Counted from the stretch's first letter, positions 37,696 through 45,207 are shown. The stretch is DNA of 46,070 bases from Bacilli bacterium (GCA_017459965.1 JAFUBW010000008.1:1-46070); one strand, 5' to 3'. A program made the numbers and translations. The notes: a model not told the origin generated them from the letters alone.

Positions 37696-38331
37696 AATCT
37701 TAAATTTAGGGAATGCTTTTATAATTCTTTTCTTAAAGTAATTTTTTTGCATTACTAAATCTTTAACTTTTTTAGTAATTTCTTCTGTATTATCTTTTTT
37801 TACTTTTTTAATTGTTTTTGTTACATTTGCCATAATGCTTGTTGATAGTGATAAATCAATTATTAATATTATAGATAAAGTTACAAATGCGATTGTTAAA
37901 ATTATATCTGGTGTTCTTTGTAGACATCTTACGAAAAATGGATTTACTATATACATTGCAATCATACCTGCGAATCCAAATGGAATCATAGTTTCTAGAC
38001 ATATTCTACCATTTAAATTAAATCTAGTATTAGAATAATCCCACCATCTTGCCTTAAATAGTTTTTCCATTACATAACTAGTTGTATATTCTAATATTGA
38101 AAATATTACCATACTCATAAAAAATAAAGTAATAGGTTCTTTAATATATCTTTGAAGTAATAATATCATTAAAATTGCCCCACATCCATATATAGGACAA
38201 TATGGACCAATTAGAAACCCTCTATTAACTATTTTTTTATCTATTATACTTCTATCAATCATTTCTATAACCCATCCAATAAATGAATAAATCATAAATA
38301 AAATAAATAATTCTTTAACACTATAATTCAT
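37690..38331 (-). CDS. CmpB-type putative ABC transporter permease, membrane protein
   Basis: The 213-residue protein resembles the ABC_trans_CmpB family: FMIYSFIGWVIEM, NRGFLIGPYCPIYGCGAI and WWDYSNTRFNLNGRICLE. It has five to six membrane helices and a basic C-terminal tail. The family name suggests a transporter, but no ATPase partner is here and the role is unproven. Confidence 0.82.
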   Translation of the reverse strand: MNYSVKELFILFMIYSFIGWVIEMIDRSIIDKKIVNRGFLIGPYCPIYGCGAILMILLLQRYIKEPITLFFMSMVIFSILEYTTSYVMEKLFKARWWDYSNTRFNLNGRICLETMIPFGFAGMIAMYIVNPFFVRCLQRTPDIILTIAFVTLSIILIIDLSLSTSIMANVTKTIKKVKKDNTEEITKKVKDLVMQKNYFKKRIIKAFPKFKIK

Positions 38332-38339
38332 AAATACTC

Positions 38340-39257
38340 CTATACAAATAACTTATTAATATTAACTTTTGGAAGTAAAACATTTACTTCTTTTGATATA
38401 CAAAATTCAAAAGTTTTGTTATTATGTTTCATTTCTTCTCCATCTAAACACCAAGAATCTTCTGGTATTTCATCAAAAGTTATTTTAAACTTATTAGTTT
38501 TATAATATGTTAATCCTTCTATTGTTCTAATATCTTGTTTTTTTAATTTTGAAACCATTTGTATTAATTTTAATTTAGATTTTGTCTGACATAACAATAC
38601 TTCAAATTTATTATCATCTAATTTAACATCTGGATATATATTATTAACACCTGCGACTGAAGAAGAATTAGTTATAAATATAAATGAATAATTACCTCTA
38701 TATTTTTTATCATTTACTTCATAAGTTATATCATAATCTTTAACTTTACCATTAAATTGTTTTAATGCATAAATAAAATATGCAGTTCTACCATATTTTT
38801 CTTTTAATCTTCTTGGAGTTTCATATGTTACATTAACAAAACTACCTACGCCTGCAAAATATATAAATGCTTTGTTATTAATTTTACAAATATCTATATT
38901 CTTAATTTTTCCATCAAGAAGTAATTTTAAATTTTCAATTGAATCTTTATCAAGTCCATACATAGTTGCGACATCATTAGTTGATCCAAGTGGTAAATCA
39001 GCAATTAATAATTTCTTTTCTCTTTTTAAATTACCTGATATTACTTCGTTAAATGTACCATCTCCACCAGCGGCTATAACTAAATCAATATCATCTTCAA
39101 GTTCTTTTACTATTCTTTCAGCATGTCCTCTTTTTTTTGTTACTTTTAATATTAATTCATAACCTTTATCATCTAGTATTTTTTCAAATTCAGGAAGTAA
39201 TTCATCTGATTTTTTCTTTCCACTTTTTGAATTATATATCATTACGCATTTTTTCAT
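38340..39257 (-). CDS. diacylglycerol kinase family lipid kinase
   Basis: The 305-residue protein has the nucleotide-binding GGDGTFNEVISG, LPLGSTNDVATMYG and a C-terminal WCLDGEEM block typical of DgkB/YegS enzymes, which phosphorylate diacylglycerol or related lipids at the membrane. The start at 39257 is chosen because GGGTGA lies five bases upstream, the same spacing as in other genes here; an ATG immediately before it is also possible. It follows the CmpB-type gene's start by 8 nt. Confidence 0.92.
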   Translation of the reverse strand: MKKCVMIYNSKSGKKKSDELLPEFEKILDDKGYELILKVTKKRGHAERIVKELEDDIDLVIAAGGDGTFNEVISGNLKREKKLLIADLPLGSTNDVATMYGLDKDSIENLKLLLDGKIKNIDICKINNKAFIYFAGVGSFVNVTYETPRRLKEKYGRTAYFIYALKQFNGKVKDYDITYEVNDKKYRGNYSFIFITNSSSVAGVNNIYPDVKLDDNKFEVLLCQTKSKLKLIQMVSKLKKQDIRTIEGLTYYKTNKFKITFDEIPEDSWCLDGEEMKHNNKTFEFCISKEVNVLLPKVNINKLFV

Positions 39258-39366
39258 CATAATCACCCATACATATACATTATACATTTTATTTTAAAAA
39301 AAAACAGCATTAAAACAACTTTTTTACAAATAATATCACTATATTTTACTATTTTTATAATAAAAA

Positions 39367-40887
39367 CTATTCATTTTTTATTATTATGTTTTTTTTATTA
39401 TTTTTTATTAATTCTTTTACAAATATGGATTCATTATTTTTATCTACTAAAAGATAAACTTTATTTTTTGTTCTTGTAAGCGCAACATAAAACAATCTTC
39501 TTTCTTCTTCATATGGATACGAGTCTTTATCATTTAATACAAATCTTAATATTTTATTATTTTCTATTTTAGATGGAAAACCTAAAATATTATTTTCTAA
39601 ATTTATAATTATTACATTTTCTTCTTCTAAACCTTTTGATTTATGAACCGTTAAATATCTAATAGTTTTGTTATTGTATTTTAATGTGCCATCAGTATTT
39701 ATACTATTAAAATATTTATATATATCTTTATTATTTCTTCCTAATAATAAAATTGGGGTATTTATTTTATCAATTAATCTTAAAAGAGATTTTTTTAAAT
39801 TTTTTGAATATATAATCTCAATTGGGTTTAATATGTTTTTATTTGATACTAATTTTTTTCTTAATTGCTTTTTATTTTTCATTACAAAGTTGCCTGCTAT
39901 ATTAATTAGCTCATTAGAATTTCTATATGTATTTACTATTTTTAATATCTTGCTATACTCATAGTATTTATTAAAATTTAAAAAAATATCTAAATTACAT
40001 CCAGTAAATCTATATATAGATTGAAAATCATCACCTACTACAAATAGTTTTGAATTTGTTTTTTTCTTTATTTCATTTATTAATAAATATTTTGTATATG
40101 ATGTATCTTGATATTCATCAATAATTATATATTTATATTTTTTTATATAACCATTATTTTTAACAATATCTATAGCTTTATTTATCATATCATTAAAATC
40201 AACTTTACCAGTTGATGAAAGTTCTTCTTCATATTCAAAGTATATTTCTTTTATTATTTTAAGAAGTATAAATTCTTGTGAATATTTCATATTTTTAAAA
40301 AATTCATTAAATTTAGATATATTATAATTATTTGATTTAAAAAGATTTATAAATGTGCTTATTAATACTTTTAATTTTTTATAATTATCAGTATATAATA
40401 ATTTGATATTAGTAATGTTTCTTAGAAAAAATTCGTCTATGATATATTCTAATAACCCATCATTACAAATAGAAATATTTTTATTATTATCTTTTATAAT
40501 ATTTAAAGATAATTTATGAAATGTATATACATCTAAATTATAATTATAATTTTTTAAAAGAGCTTTTTTTAATGAATTAACTGAATCATTAGTAAATGAA
40601 ATACATAAAATTTCTTCTTTTCTTATATTTAATACTTCTATTAAATATCTTATTTTACCTACTATTGTTAATGTTTTACCACTACCTGCACCTGCGATAA
40701 CTAAATTATTTTCTTCATTTATTAAAACAGCTTTTCTTTGATATTTATCAAGTGGATATCCATTAACATTATCAAGTAAATCTTTTGTTTTTTTTAATTC
40801 TTGTTTTATAAATTTATTATTATTTATTCTTACTTTTAATTTATTTAATTTTCTATTTTTCACTTCTTTTTTAGTAATATATTGCAT
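39367..40887 (-). CDS. UvrD-superfamily DNA helicase, helicase IV (HelD)-like
   Basis: The 506-residue protein has an N-terminal 45 residues, then YPLDKYQRKAVLINEENNLV and the Walker A GAGSGKT (66-72), ISFTNDSVNSL, Walker B IIIDEYQDTS, VGDDFQSIYRFTG, a YRNS motif, VHKSKGLEEENVIIINL and YVALTRTKNKVYLL. The compact layout without large 1B/2B insertions resembles helicase IV more than PcrA. It is a single gene behind a sigma-H-like promoter rather than a housekeeping one. Confidence 0.88.
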   Translation of the reverse strand: MQYITKKEVKNRKLNKLKVRINNNKFIKQELKKTKDLLDNVNGYPLDKYQRKAVLINEENNLVIAGAGSGKTLTIVGKIRYLIEVLNIRKEEILCISFTNDSVNSLKKALLKNYNYNLDVYTFHKLSLNIIKDNNKNISICNDGLLEYIIDEFFLRNITNIKLLYTDNYKKLKVLISTFINLFKSNNYNISKFNEFFKNMKYSQEFILLKIIKEIYFEYEEELSSTGKVDFNDMINKAIDIVKNNGYIKKYKYIIIDEYQDTSYTKYLLINEIKKKTNSKLFVVGDDFQSIYRFTGCNLDIFLNFNKYYEYSKILKIVNTYRNSNELINIAGNFVMKNKKQLRKKLVSNKNILNPIEIIYSKNLKKSLLRLIDKINTPILLLGRNNKDIYKYFNSINTDGTLKYNNKTIRYLTVHKSKGLEEENVIIINLENNILGFPSKIENNKILRFVLNDKDSYPYEEERRLFYVALTRTKNKVYLLVDKNNESIFVKELIKNNKKNIIIKNE

Positions 40888-40907
40888 TTTATACCTCCAA
40901 TATATAT

Positions 40908-40934
40908 ATTCGTCAAAAATAAAAAATTTCCCCT
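40908..40934 (-). promoter_or_regulatory. sigma-H-like promoter of the helicase gene
   Basis: The minus strand carries AGGGGAAAT (40934-40926), 11 nt, then GACGAAT (40914-40908), matching RnAGGAwWW-N11/12-RnnGAAT with one mismatch. It follows the terminator of the glycosylase gene directly, so the helicase depends on it. The start codon is 21 nt downstream of the -10, with GGAGGTAT in between. A near-identical copy occurs at 30404-30430. Confidence 0.65.
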
Positions 40935-40950
40935 AAAAAAATTAAAAAAA

Positions 40951-40969
40951 AAAGAAATTAAATTTCTTT
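40951..40969 (-). terminator. terminator of the DNA glycosylase gene
   Basis: The arms AAAGAAATT and AATTTCTTT (40951-40959 and 40961-40969) form a 9-bp stem containing the stop codon (40958-40960), followed by ten T on the minus strand. Confidence 0.75.
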
Positions 40970-41791
40970 ATTTCTTTTATAATGAAACATATATTGAATC
41001 ATGAGTCCGCAATAATCTTTATATTTTTCTTTACTAAATTTTCTAATATTTTTTACATCAGTAATATTATATTTATCACTCATATATTTTTTTACCCAAG
41101 TATCTATTGGAAATACATCAAATCTTGAATATGAAAATAAAAGTATACATGACGCGACTTTTTCTCCAATACCTTTATTTTGCATTAAATATTTTAAGGC
41201 ATCTTCAGAACTCATACTATCTATAATATCTATATCTATGTTTTTTTCAGTCATATTTTTTATAAATTCATAAATATATTTATCTCTAAAACCTACTTTT
41301 AAATTTCTAAATTCCTCAATTGATACATTTTTTAAATCCTCTAAATTAGGAAATAAATAATATTTTTTATTATTAAAAGAAACTTCTTTGCCATATTTTT
41401 TTGAAATATTATTTAATGAATTTGCAATTTGAGACACCCTATTGTTTTGTGAAACTATATAACTAATTATACATTCAAATCTTGGTTGATTAATTATTTT
41501 TAATCCATAACATTCATCTATTATATTTTTTAGTGAAGAATCTATATCAATTAATTTATCATTTAATTTATTATAATCTCTATCCAAATCTAAATATTTT
41601 TTAACAACATTTTCTAAATTATCTTCTAAATTAGATGTTACTAATAAATCGTTATTATCTTTTTTTAAATTAACTACTCTATCAGATAATACTATTGTAT
41701 ATGAATTATCTTTTTCTTTTTCATATCTAAATATTTGTCCACATGTAATTGTATCTTCTAAATTAATATTAGTATCTTTAATTGTGATCAT
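40958..41791 (-). CDS. 8-oxoguanine DNA glycosylase, OGG-type
   Basis: The 277-residue protein has the OGG N-terminal domain (ITCGQIFRY), RFECIISYIVSQNNR, and the helix-hairpin-helix GIGEKVASCILLFS with catalytic Lys211 and FPIDTWVKK with Asp230, the same 19-residue spacing as in OGG1. It removes 8-oxoG from DNA and nicks the strand. The ATG at 41791 has GGTGAAGTAAT upstream. Single gene. Confidence 0.92.
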   Translation of the reverse strand: MITIKDTNINLEDTITCGQIFRYEKEKDNSYTIVLSDRVVNLKKDNNDLLVTSNLEDNLENVVKKYLDLDRDYNKLNDKLIDIDSSLKNIIDECYGLKIINQPRFECIISYIVSQNNRVSQIANSLNNISKKYGKEVSFNNKKYYLFPNLEDLKNVSIEEFRNLKVGFRDKYIYEFIKNMTEKNIDIDIIDSMSSEDALKYLMQNKGIGEKVASCILLFSYSRFDVFPIDTWVKKYMSDKYNITDVKNIRKFSKEKYKDYCGLMIQYMFHYKRNKEI

Positions 41792-41903
41792 ATTACTTCA
41801 CCAAATTTATTTTAACACATTATGAATATTTTTGTTTATTTTTTTAATAATAATTAATAAGGAAATGTTTTACAATTAATATACAATCTATTTTACTTTT
41901 ATA

Positions 41904-41932
41904 TTTACTTTAAATTGTTTATATTATAAAAT
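41904..41932 (+). promoter_or_regulatory. promoter of the DUF2179 gene
   Basis: TTTACT (41904-41909), a 17-nt spacer and TAAAAT (41927-41932) lie 24 nt before the ATG. Divergent to the glycosylase gene, with no strong competing signal. Confidence 0.5.
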
Positions 41933-41955
41933 AATTATGATAAGGGTGTGTTAAT

Positions 41956-42474
41956 ATGTCATTATTATATTTATGTGTTAAAATTTTTTGTGGTAGATTA
42001 ATAGATGTTTCTTTATCTACGCTTCAAACAATGTTTTTAGTAAAAGGGAAAAGAAATCTAGCAACTATATTTGGATTTATAGATGTATTTATTTGGTTCT
42101 TAGTTGTTAGAGAAGCTTTAAGCACCGATGTTCAAAGTATTTGGATAGCAGTCGCATATGCAGGTGGATTTGCCGCTGGAACATATCTTGGAAGCGCAAT
42201 TTCAAAATCTGTTATTAAAGGAACTGTAAGTGTACAAGTTATAACTAAGAATATCAAAAATTGTGTTACTGAATCAATTAAGCTTGCTGGATATTCTGCT
42301 TCAGTTGTTAAATGTACTGGTATCCATGATGAAGATACTAATTACATGATTTATGCACAAGTAAATAATAGAAAATTAGAAGATTTTAAAAAGTTAGTAA
42401 CTAATACTGATAAAAATGCATTTATAACAGTTACTGAAAGTAAGGAAATATTAAATGGATATTTTTCAAAATAA
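41956..42474 (+). CDS. DUF2179 membrane protein (UPF0316)
   Basis: The 172-residue protein has three membrane helices in residues 1-90 (with LIDVSLSTLQTMFLVKGKR and GGFAAGTYLGSAIS) and a soluble DUF2179 domain at about 92-172 (VQVITKNIKN, YSASVVKCTGIHDEDTNYMI). The family is membrane-bound, and the soluble domain resembles those that bind nucleotides, though function is unproven. AAGGGTGTGTTAAT precedes the ATG. Plus strand, convergent with hsp20. Confidence 0.88.
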   Translation: MSLLYLCVKIFCGRLIDVSLSTLQTMFLVKGKRNLATIFGFIDVFIWFLVVREALSTDVQSIWIAVAYAGGFAAGTYLGSAISKSVIKGTVSVQVITKNIKNCVTESIKLAGYSASVVKCTGIHDEDTNYMIYAQVNNRKLEDFKKLVTNTDKNAFITVTESKEILNGYFSK

Positions 42475-42475
42475 A

Positions 42476-42505
42476 AAAAAGTTAATCAATATCGATTAAC
42501 TTTTT
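42476..42505. terminator. bidirectional terminator between DUF2179 and hsp20 genes
   Basis: The arms AAAAAGTTAATC and GATTAACTTTTT (42476-42487 and 42494-42505) form a 12-bp stem. It contains the hsp20 stop codon and starts 1 nt after the DUF2179 stop. Confidence 0.85.
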
Positions 42506-42862
42506 ATTTGATTCTATTTCTTTTTTAGGAACAGTTATTTTTAGAATACCATTATTAAAGTTTGCTTTAATATTATCTTCATCAATGTCTCCTAAATAGA
42601 AAGCTCTTTGTGTTTTACTTTTAAAATGTCTTTCTCTTCTTAAATATTTTTTACCTTCATCTTTTTCATTTTCTTCTTTAGATGCAGTAATAATAATACT
42701 TCCATCTTCTGCTTCAACTTTGATATCTTCTTTATCAAAACCAGCAATAGTAGCTTCTACTACATAATTTCCATCTTCTTCATAAATGTCACATTCCATT
42801 TTTTCTTTTGGTCTTCTTGGTTCTAAATCAAAAATATCATCAAAAAATCTATCTGGTAACAT
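42482..42862 (-). CDS. Hsp20/alpha-crystallin family small heat shock protein
   Basis: The 126-residue protein has an alpha-crystallin domain (about 20-115): NYVVEATIAGFDKEDIKVEA, GKKYLRRERHFKSKTQRAFY and ANFNNGILKITVPKK. It binds unfolded proteins without ATP. The start at 42862 is preferred over one three codons upstream, which abuts AGGAG. Transcription comes from a promoter inside a CIRCE element, so HrcA should repress it outside heat stress. Confidence 0.95.
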   Translation of the reverse strand: MLPDRFFDDIFDLEPRRPKEKMECDIYEEDGNYVVEATIAGFDKEDIKVEAEDGSIIITASKEENEKDEGKKYLRRERHFKSKTQRAFYLGDIDEDNIKANFNNGILKITVPKKEIESNKKLIDID

Positions 42863-42930
42863 AAATATCATCTCCTTTTATTATTATGTACCTTTGATAC
42901 ATTTTTATGTCATTTTCTTTTGACAAATTA

Positions 42931-42959
42931 ATAATACCACTTTATTTGGCACTTGTCAA
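42931..42959 (-). promoter_or_regulatory. hsp20 promoter overlapping CIRCE
   Basis: The minus strand carries TTGACA (42959-42954), a 17-nt spacer and TATTAT (42936-42931). The -35 lies inside the CIRCE spacer. Confidence 0.85.
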
Positions 42960-42972
42960 TAGTGAGTGCTAA
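42946..42972. promoter_or_regulatory. CIRCE operator (HrcA binding site)
   Basis: The inverted repeat reads TTGGCACTT-N9-GAGTGCTAA on the plus strand. Compared with TTAGCACTC-N9-GAGTGCTAA the right arm is perfect and the left has two changes, with the correct 9-nt gap. It covers the hsp20 -35 region, the expected place for repression. Confidence 0.88.
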
Positions 42973-42987
42973 AATAATTAAAAAATT

Positions 42988-43015
42988 AAAACTAATGTGT
43001 TTTTTCATTAGTTTT
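42988..43015 (-). terminator. terminator of the DUF308 gene
   Basis: The arms AAAACTAATG and CATTAGTTTT (42988-42997 and 43006-43015) form a 10-bp stem 7 nt after the stop codon, with T-rich sequence next on the minus strand. Confidence 0.82.
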
Positions 43016-43022
43016 ATATATT

Positions 43023-43592
43023 TTATTGTTCATCAATTACTTTTGTTATTTCTGTTTTTATTTCTTTATATCTTGCTTTTATTAATATACAATCTACTAT
43101 ATCAAGTACTGCATATATGCAAATGATTATACCTAAAGTTTGTGATACTAGTTTTGCTCCTCTTATTGGATTTACTATAAAATATCCGCCACATACTATA
43201 ATTATTATTGAAAAAATAAATGTTATTATCCACGATTTTTCCTGCATATCTTTTAGTTCAAATGCAAATCTGAATTTATTTACTCCATTAATTATCATCC
43301 ATACTCCAATAAATACTGGTATTAATATCAATAACATATTATCATTTAATAAAAACATAAGTCCACATACTATAGAAAATATACCAGATATTAATCCTAT
43401 TCCAGAAATTGCATCATCTCTTCTATATCTAAAAAAATCTACAACTGGTAAAATACCAATAATTAATAATATAACACCTATAATTGCAGATATAGATTTA
43501 ATAAATCCTTCTGAATTAAATACTAATATTAATCCAAATAAAAATAATAATATACTTGCTAATACAGATGCTCTATAAATTCTTTTTAACAT
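43023..43592 (-). CDS. DUF308 (HdeD-like) membrane protein
   Basis: The 189-residue protein has six predicted membrane helices in three repeated pairs, as in DUF308/HdeD proteins, and a charged tail. Helix pairs carry GLILVF, GIFSIVCGLMFLL and GGYFIVNPI. The start at 43592 is preceded by AGGTAGGATAA. HdeD homologues are linked to acid resistance in enteric bacteria, but no such claim can be made here. Confidence 0.85.
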   Translation of the reverse strand: MLKRIYRASVLASILLFLFGLILVFNSEGFIKSISAIIGVILLIIGILPVVDFFRYRRDDAISGIGLISGIFSIVCGLMFLLNDNMLLILIPVFIGVWMIINGVNKFRFAFELKDMQEKSWIITFIFSIIIIVCGGYFIVNPIRGAKLVSQTLGIIICIYAVLDIVDCILIKARYKEIKTEITKVIDEQ

Positions 43593-43631
43593 ATTTATCC
43601 TACCTTTCATCATAATTATATCATAAATAAA

Positions 43632-43663
43632 AAAATCATTACAATTATAATTGTAATGATTTT
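43632..43663 (-). terminator. terminator of the kinase-fold gene
   Basis: A perfect palindrome spans 32 nt (arms AAAATCATTACAATTA / TAATTGTAATGATTTT), with the stop codon (43645-43647) near its centre. A/T-rich sequence follows on the minus strand. Confidence 0.85.
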
Positions 43664-44394
43664 ACTAATTCTTTTCCCTTTACTATATCTCTTCTTTTAA
43701 TTGAATCAATATAATTTAATAATTCCTTAGATATTTCTTTTTCATTTAATATTAAGCAACTTAGTAAATATCTTTTAAATTCATCTGTTATTGTCAATTC
43801 ATTAATAAAATCCATGTATTCTTCATCCATTATATTAATTAAATTTGTATCAAACAAAACTGTTAATAAACATATATTTAAATAGTTAACTTGTTCTTTT
43901 AATCTCCACATATACATAGCTTCATCGTCATATTCTCTTATTTTTATTCTATCAAAATCTATTAACTTAATATCTTGTCCATTACATATTATATTACAAG
44001 TATTTAAATCAGCATGTACAATATCATTTTCATTTAGTTTAATTAGTAATTTTACTATTTTTTTCATTATTTTTTTCTTTTGATTTATAGAATATTTATT
44101 TTTATACATTCTATAACACAATGATTTATAGTCTTCAAAATATGGAGTTGTATATCCAATATATTTACCATCCACAAAAAACTCATTTTCTGGAAAAACG
44201 CACTTTTCTAAATCTTTATAATCTCTAAATAATTCAAAGTCTTCCTTATATCTTTTAATAACATTATGATTATCTTTTTTGTATAGTATGCCATCAGATA
44301 CCCATATTTTAGGATTATCATTATCATCATATTTCTTTACTTTCATATTATCTAATTGATCTTTTGTAATATTAATAATACCGATATCTGACAT
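43645..44394 (-). CDS. protein-kinase-fold protein of unknown substrate
   Basis: The 249-residue protein keeps the catalytic core of a kinase: IVHADLNTCNI with His127, Asp129 and Asn134, then LIDFDRIK with Asp146 (DFD instead of DFG). The N-terminal lobe is short, lacks a clear glycine-rich loop and contains NVIKRYKEDFELFRDYKDLE, where Lys and Glu of the ATP site may lie. It could be a small-molecule or Ser/Thr kinase. Single gene, with the small membrane peptide gene just upstream. Confidence 0.68.
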   Translation of the reverse strand: MSDIGIINITKDQLDNMKVKKYDDNDNPKIWVSDGILYKKDNHNVIKRYKEDFELFRDYKDLEKCVFPENEFFVDGKYIGYTTPYFEDYKSLCYRMYKNKYSINQKKKIMKKIVKLLIKLNENDIVHADLNTCNIICNGQDIKLIDFDRIKIREYDDEAMYMWRLKEQVNYLNICLLTVLFDTNLINIMDEEYMDFINELTITDEFKRYLLSCLILNEKEISKELLNYIDSIKRRDIVKGKELVKSLQL

Positions 44395-44452
44395 ACTATC
44401 CCCCCTTTTTCTAAGTTATATATTTTAACATATTATAAAAATATGTAAAGAA

Positions 44453-44478
44453 AAAAATTAGTATTTACTAATTTTTCC
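44453..44478 (-). terminator. terminator of the small membrane peptide gene
   Basis: Around 44453-44478 the arms AAAAATTAGTA and TACTAATTTTT form an 11-bp stem with a two-base loop. The stop codon of the 26-residue gene is in the stem. Confidence 0.75.
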
Positions 44479-44548
44479 TATTTTTTATATAAGCAATAAT
44501 TAAAAAAACTATAAATAAAATTATAAATGGCAATATTATATTTAACAT
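44468..44548 (-). CDS. 26-residue single-pass membrane peptide
   Basis: A short frame on the minus strand starts MLNIILPFIILFIVF, continues as a hydrophobic helix and ends in the basic tail IKNRKN. AAGGAAG lies eight bases before the ATG, and the stop codon sits inside a terminator hairpin, as for most genes here. The gap between mscL and the kinase-fold gene is otherwise empty. The context supports a real gene; the family is unknown. Confidence 0.6.
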   Translation of the reverse strand: MLNIILPFIILFIVFLIIAYIKNRKN

Positions 44549-44596
44549 ATTTTTATCTTCCTTATTATAATTTATTCTATAGTTTTAAAAAAGTTA

Positions 44597-45040
44597 CTAT
44601 TTTTGTTTTTTAAGTAAATCTCTAATTTCTTCTAAAAGAACAGTTTCATCTGATTTAACTATTTCTGGCGTTTCTTCAGTTTCTTTTTTCTTCCCTACAG
44701 CCATTAATGAATTAACAGATTTTAAAAGAACAAATAAAACAAATGCCATGATAACAAAGTTAATAACAGATGTAATAAAATCACCATATTTTATAACTTG
44801 TCCACCATATATTTTTAATTGTCCACCAACTTCAGCACCACCAATACCATTGATAAGTGGATTAATGAAATCATTTGTTAAAGCAGTAACTATGTTAGAA
44901 AATGCACCACCTATAATAACACCGATAGCCATATCCATAACATTTCCTCTTAAAATAAATGATTTGAATTCTTCAATAAATCCTTTCCCTTTTCCTCCTA
45001 TTTTCTTTAAATCTTCTTTGCTTACAGTTTTTTTAGCCAT
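44597..45040 (-). CDS. mscL: large-conductance mechanosensitive channel MscL
   Basis: The 147-residue protein has FIEEFKSFILRGNVMDMAIGVIIGG-type first helix (split here by charged start residues 1-20), the periplasmic loop and a second helix VINFVIMAFVLFVLLKSVN, then the acidic C-terminal bundle. It opens under osmotic downshock. Length is normal for the longer Firmicutes forms. GGAGGTAAATT precedes the ATG. A TG-extended -10 lies at 45064-45069. Confidence 0.95.
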   Translation of the reverse strand: MAKKTVSKEDLKKIGGKGKGFIEEFKSFILRGNVMDMAIGVIIGGAFSNIVTALTNDFINPLINGIGGAEVGGQLKIYGGQVIKYGDFITSVINFVIMAFVLFVLLKSVNSLMAVGKKKETEETPEIVKSDETVLLEEIRDLLKKQK

Positions 45041-45063
45041 AATTTACCTCCTTACTTAACGAA

Positions 45064-45069
45064 ATTATA
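45064..45069 (-). promoter_or_regulatory. TG-extended -10 box of mscL
   Basis: The minus strand reads TGTTATAAT 24 nt before the mscL start. It is divergent from the tRNA promoter on the other strand, which carries the same nonamer. Confidence 0.55.
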
Positions 45070-45103
45070 ACATATTTATTTTTTTATAACAATAATTTTG
45101 TGT

Positions 45104-45109
45104 TATAAT
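45104..45109 (+). promoter_or_regulatory. TG-extended -10 box of tRNA-Arg
   Basis: The plus strand reads TGTTATAAT twelve bases before the mature tRNA 5' end. No good -35 is visible. Confidence 0.6.
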
Positions 45110-45120
45110 TATTAAGAAAT

Positions 45121-45197
45121 GTCCTTGTAGCTCAGTAGGATAGAGCAATCGCCTCCTAAGCGATAGGTCGGCAGTTCGACTCTGCCCAGGGACGCCA
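45121..45197 (+). tRNA. tRNA-Arg (anticodon CCT)
   Basis: The sequence folds into a cloverleaf: acceptor GTCCTTG/CAGGGAC (one G-U), D arm GCTC/GAGC, anticodon stem ATCGC/GCGAT with loop CTCCTAA (anticodon CCT, reading AGG), T arm GGCAG/CTGCC with TTCGA. Discriminator G and the CCA end are encoded. It stands alone on the plus strand, with a strong terminator. Confidence 0.96.
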
Positions 45198-45207
45198 TAA
45201 TAAAAAC

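Noticed and set aside
42919-42948. A plus-strand TTGACA near the hsp20 promoter as a divergent promoter
   Set aside because: No adequate -10 is at 16-18 nt, and no plus-strand gene lies downstream; it overlaps the CIRCE by chance.
4672-45040. Mycoplasma-type code (TGA as Trp)
   Set aside because: TGA is used as a stop at the end of the EcfA2-like gene, and Trp codons in several genes are TGG, so the standard code applies.
45121-45197. An attachment site for a prophage in tRNA-Arg
   Set aside because: No integrase gene or duplicate of the tRNA 3' end is visible in the window; kept only as a question in the last finding.
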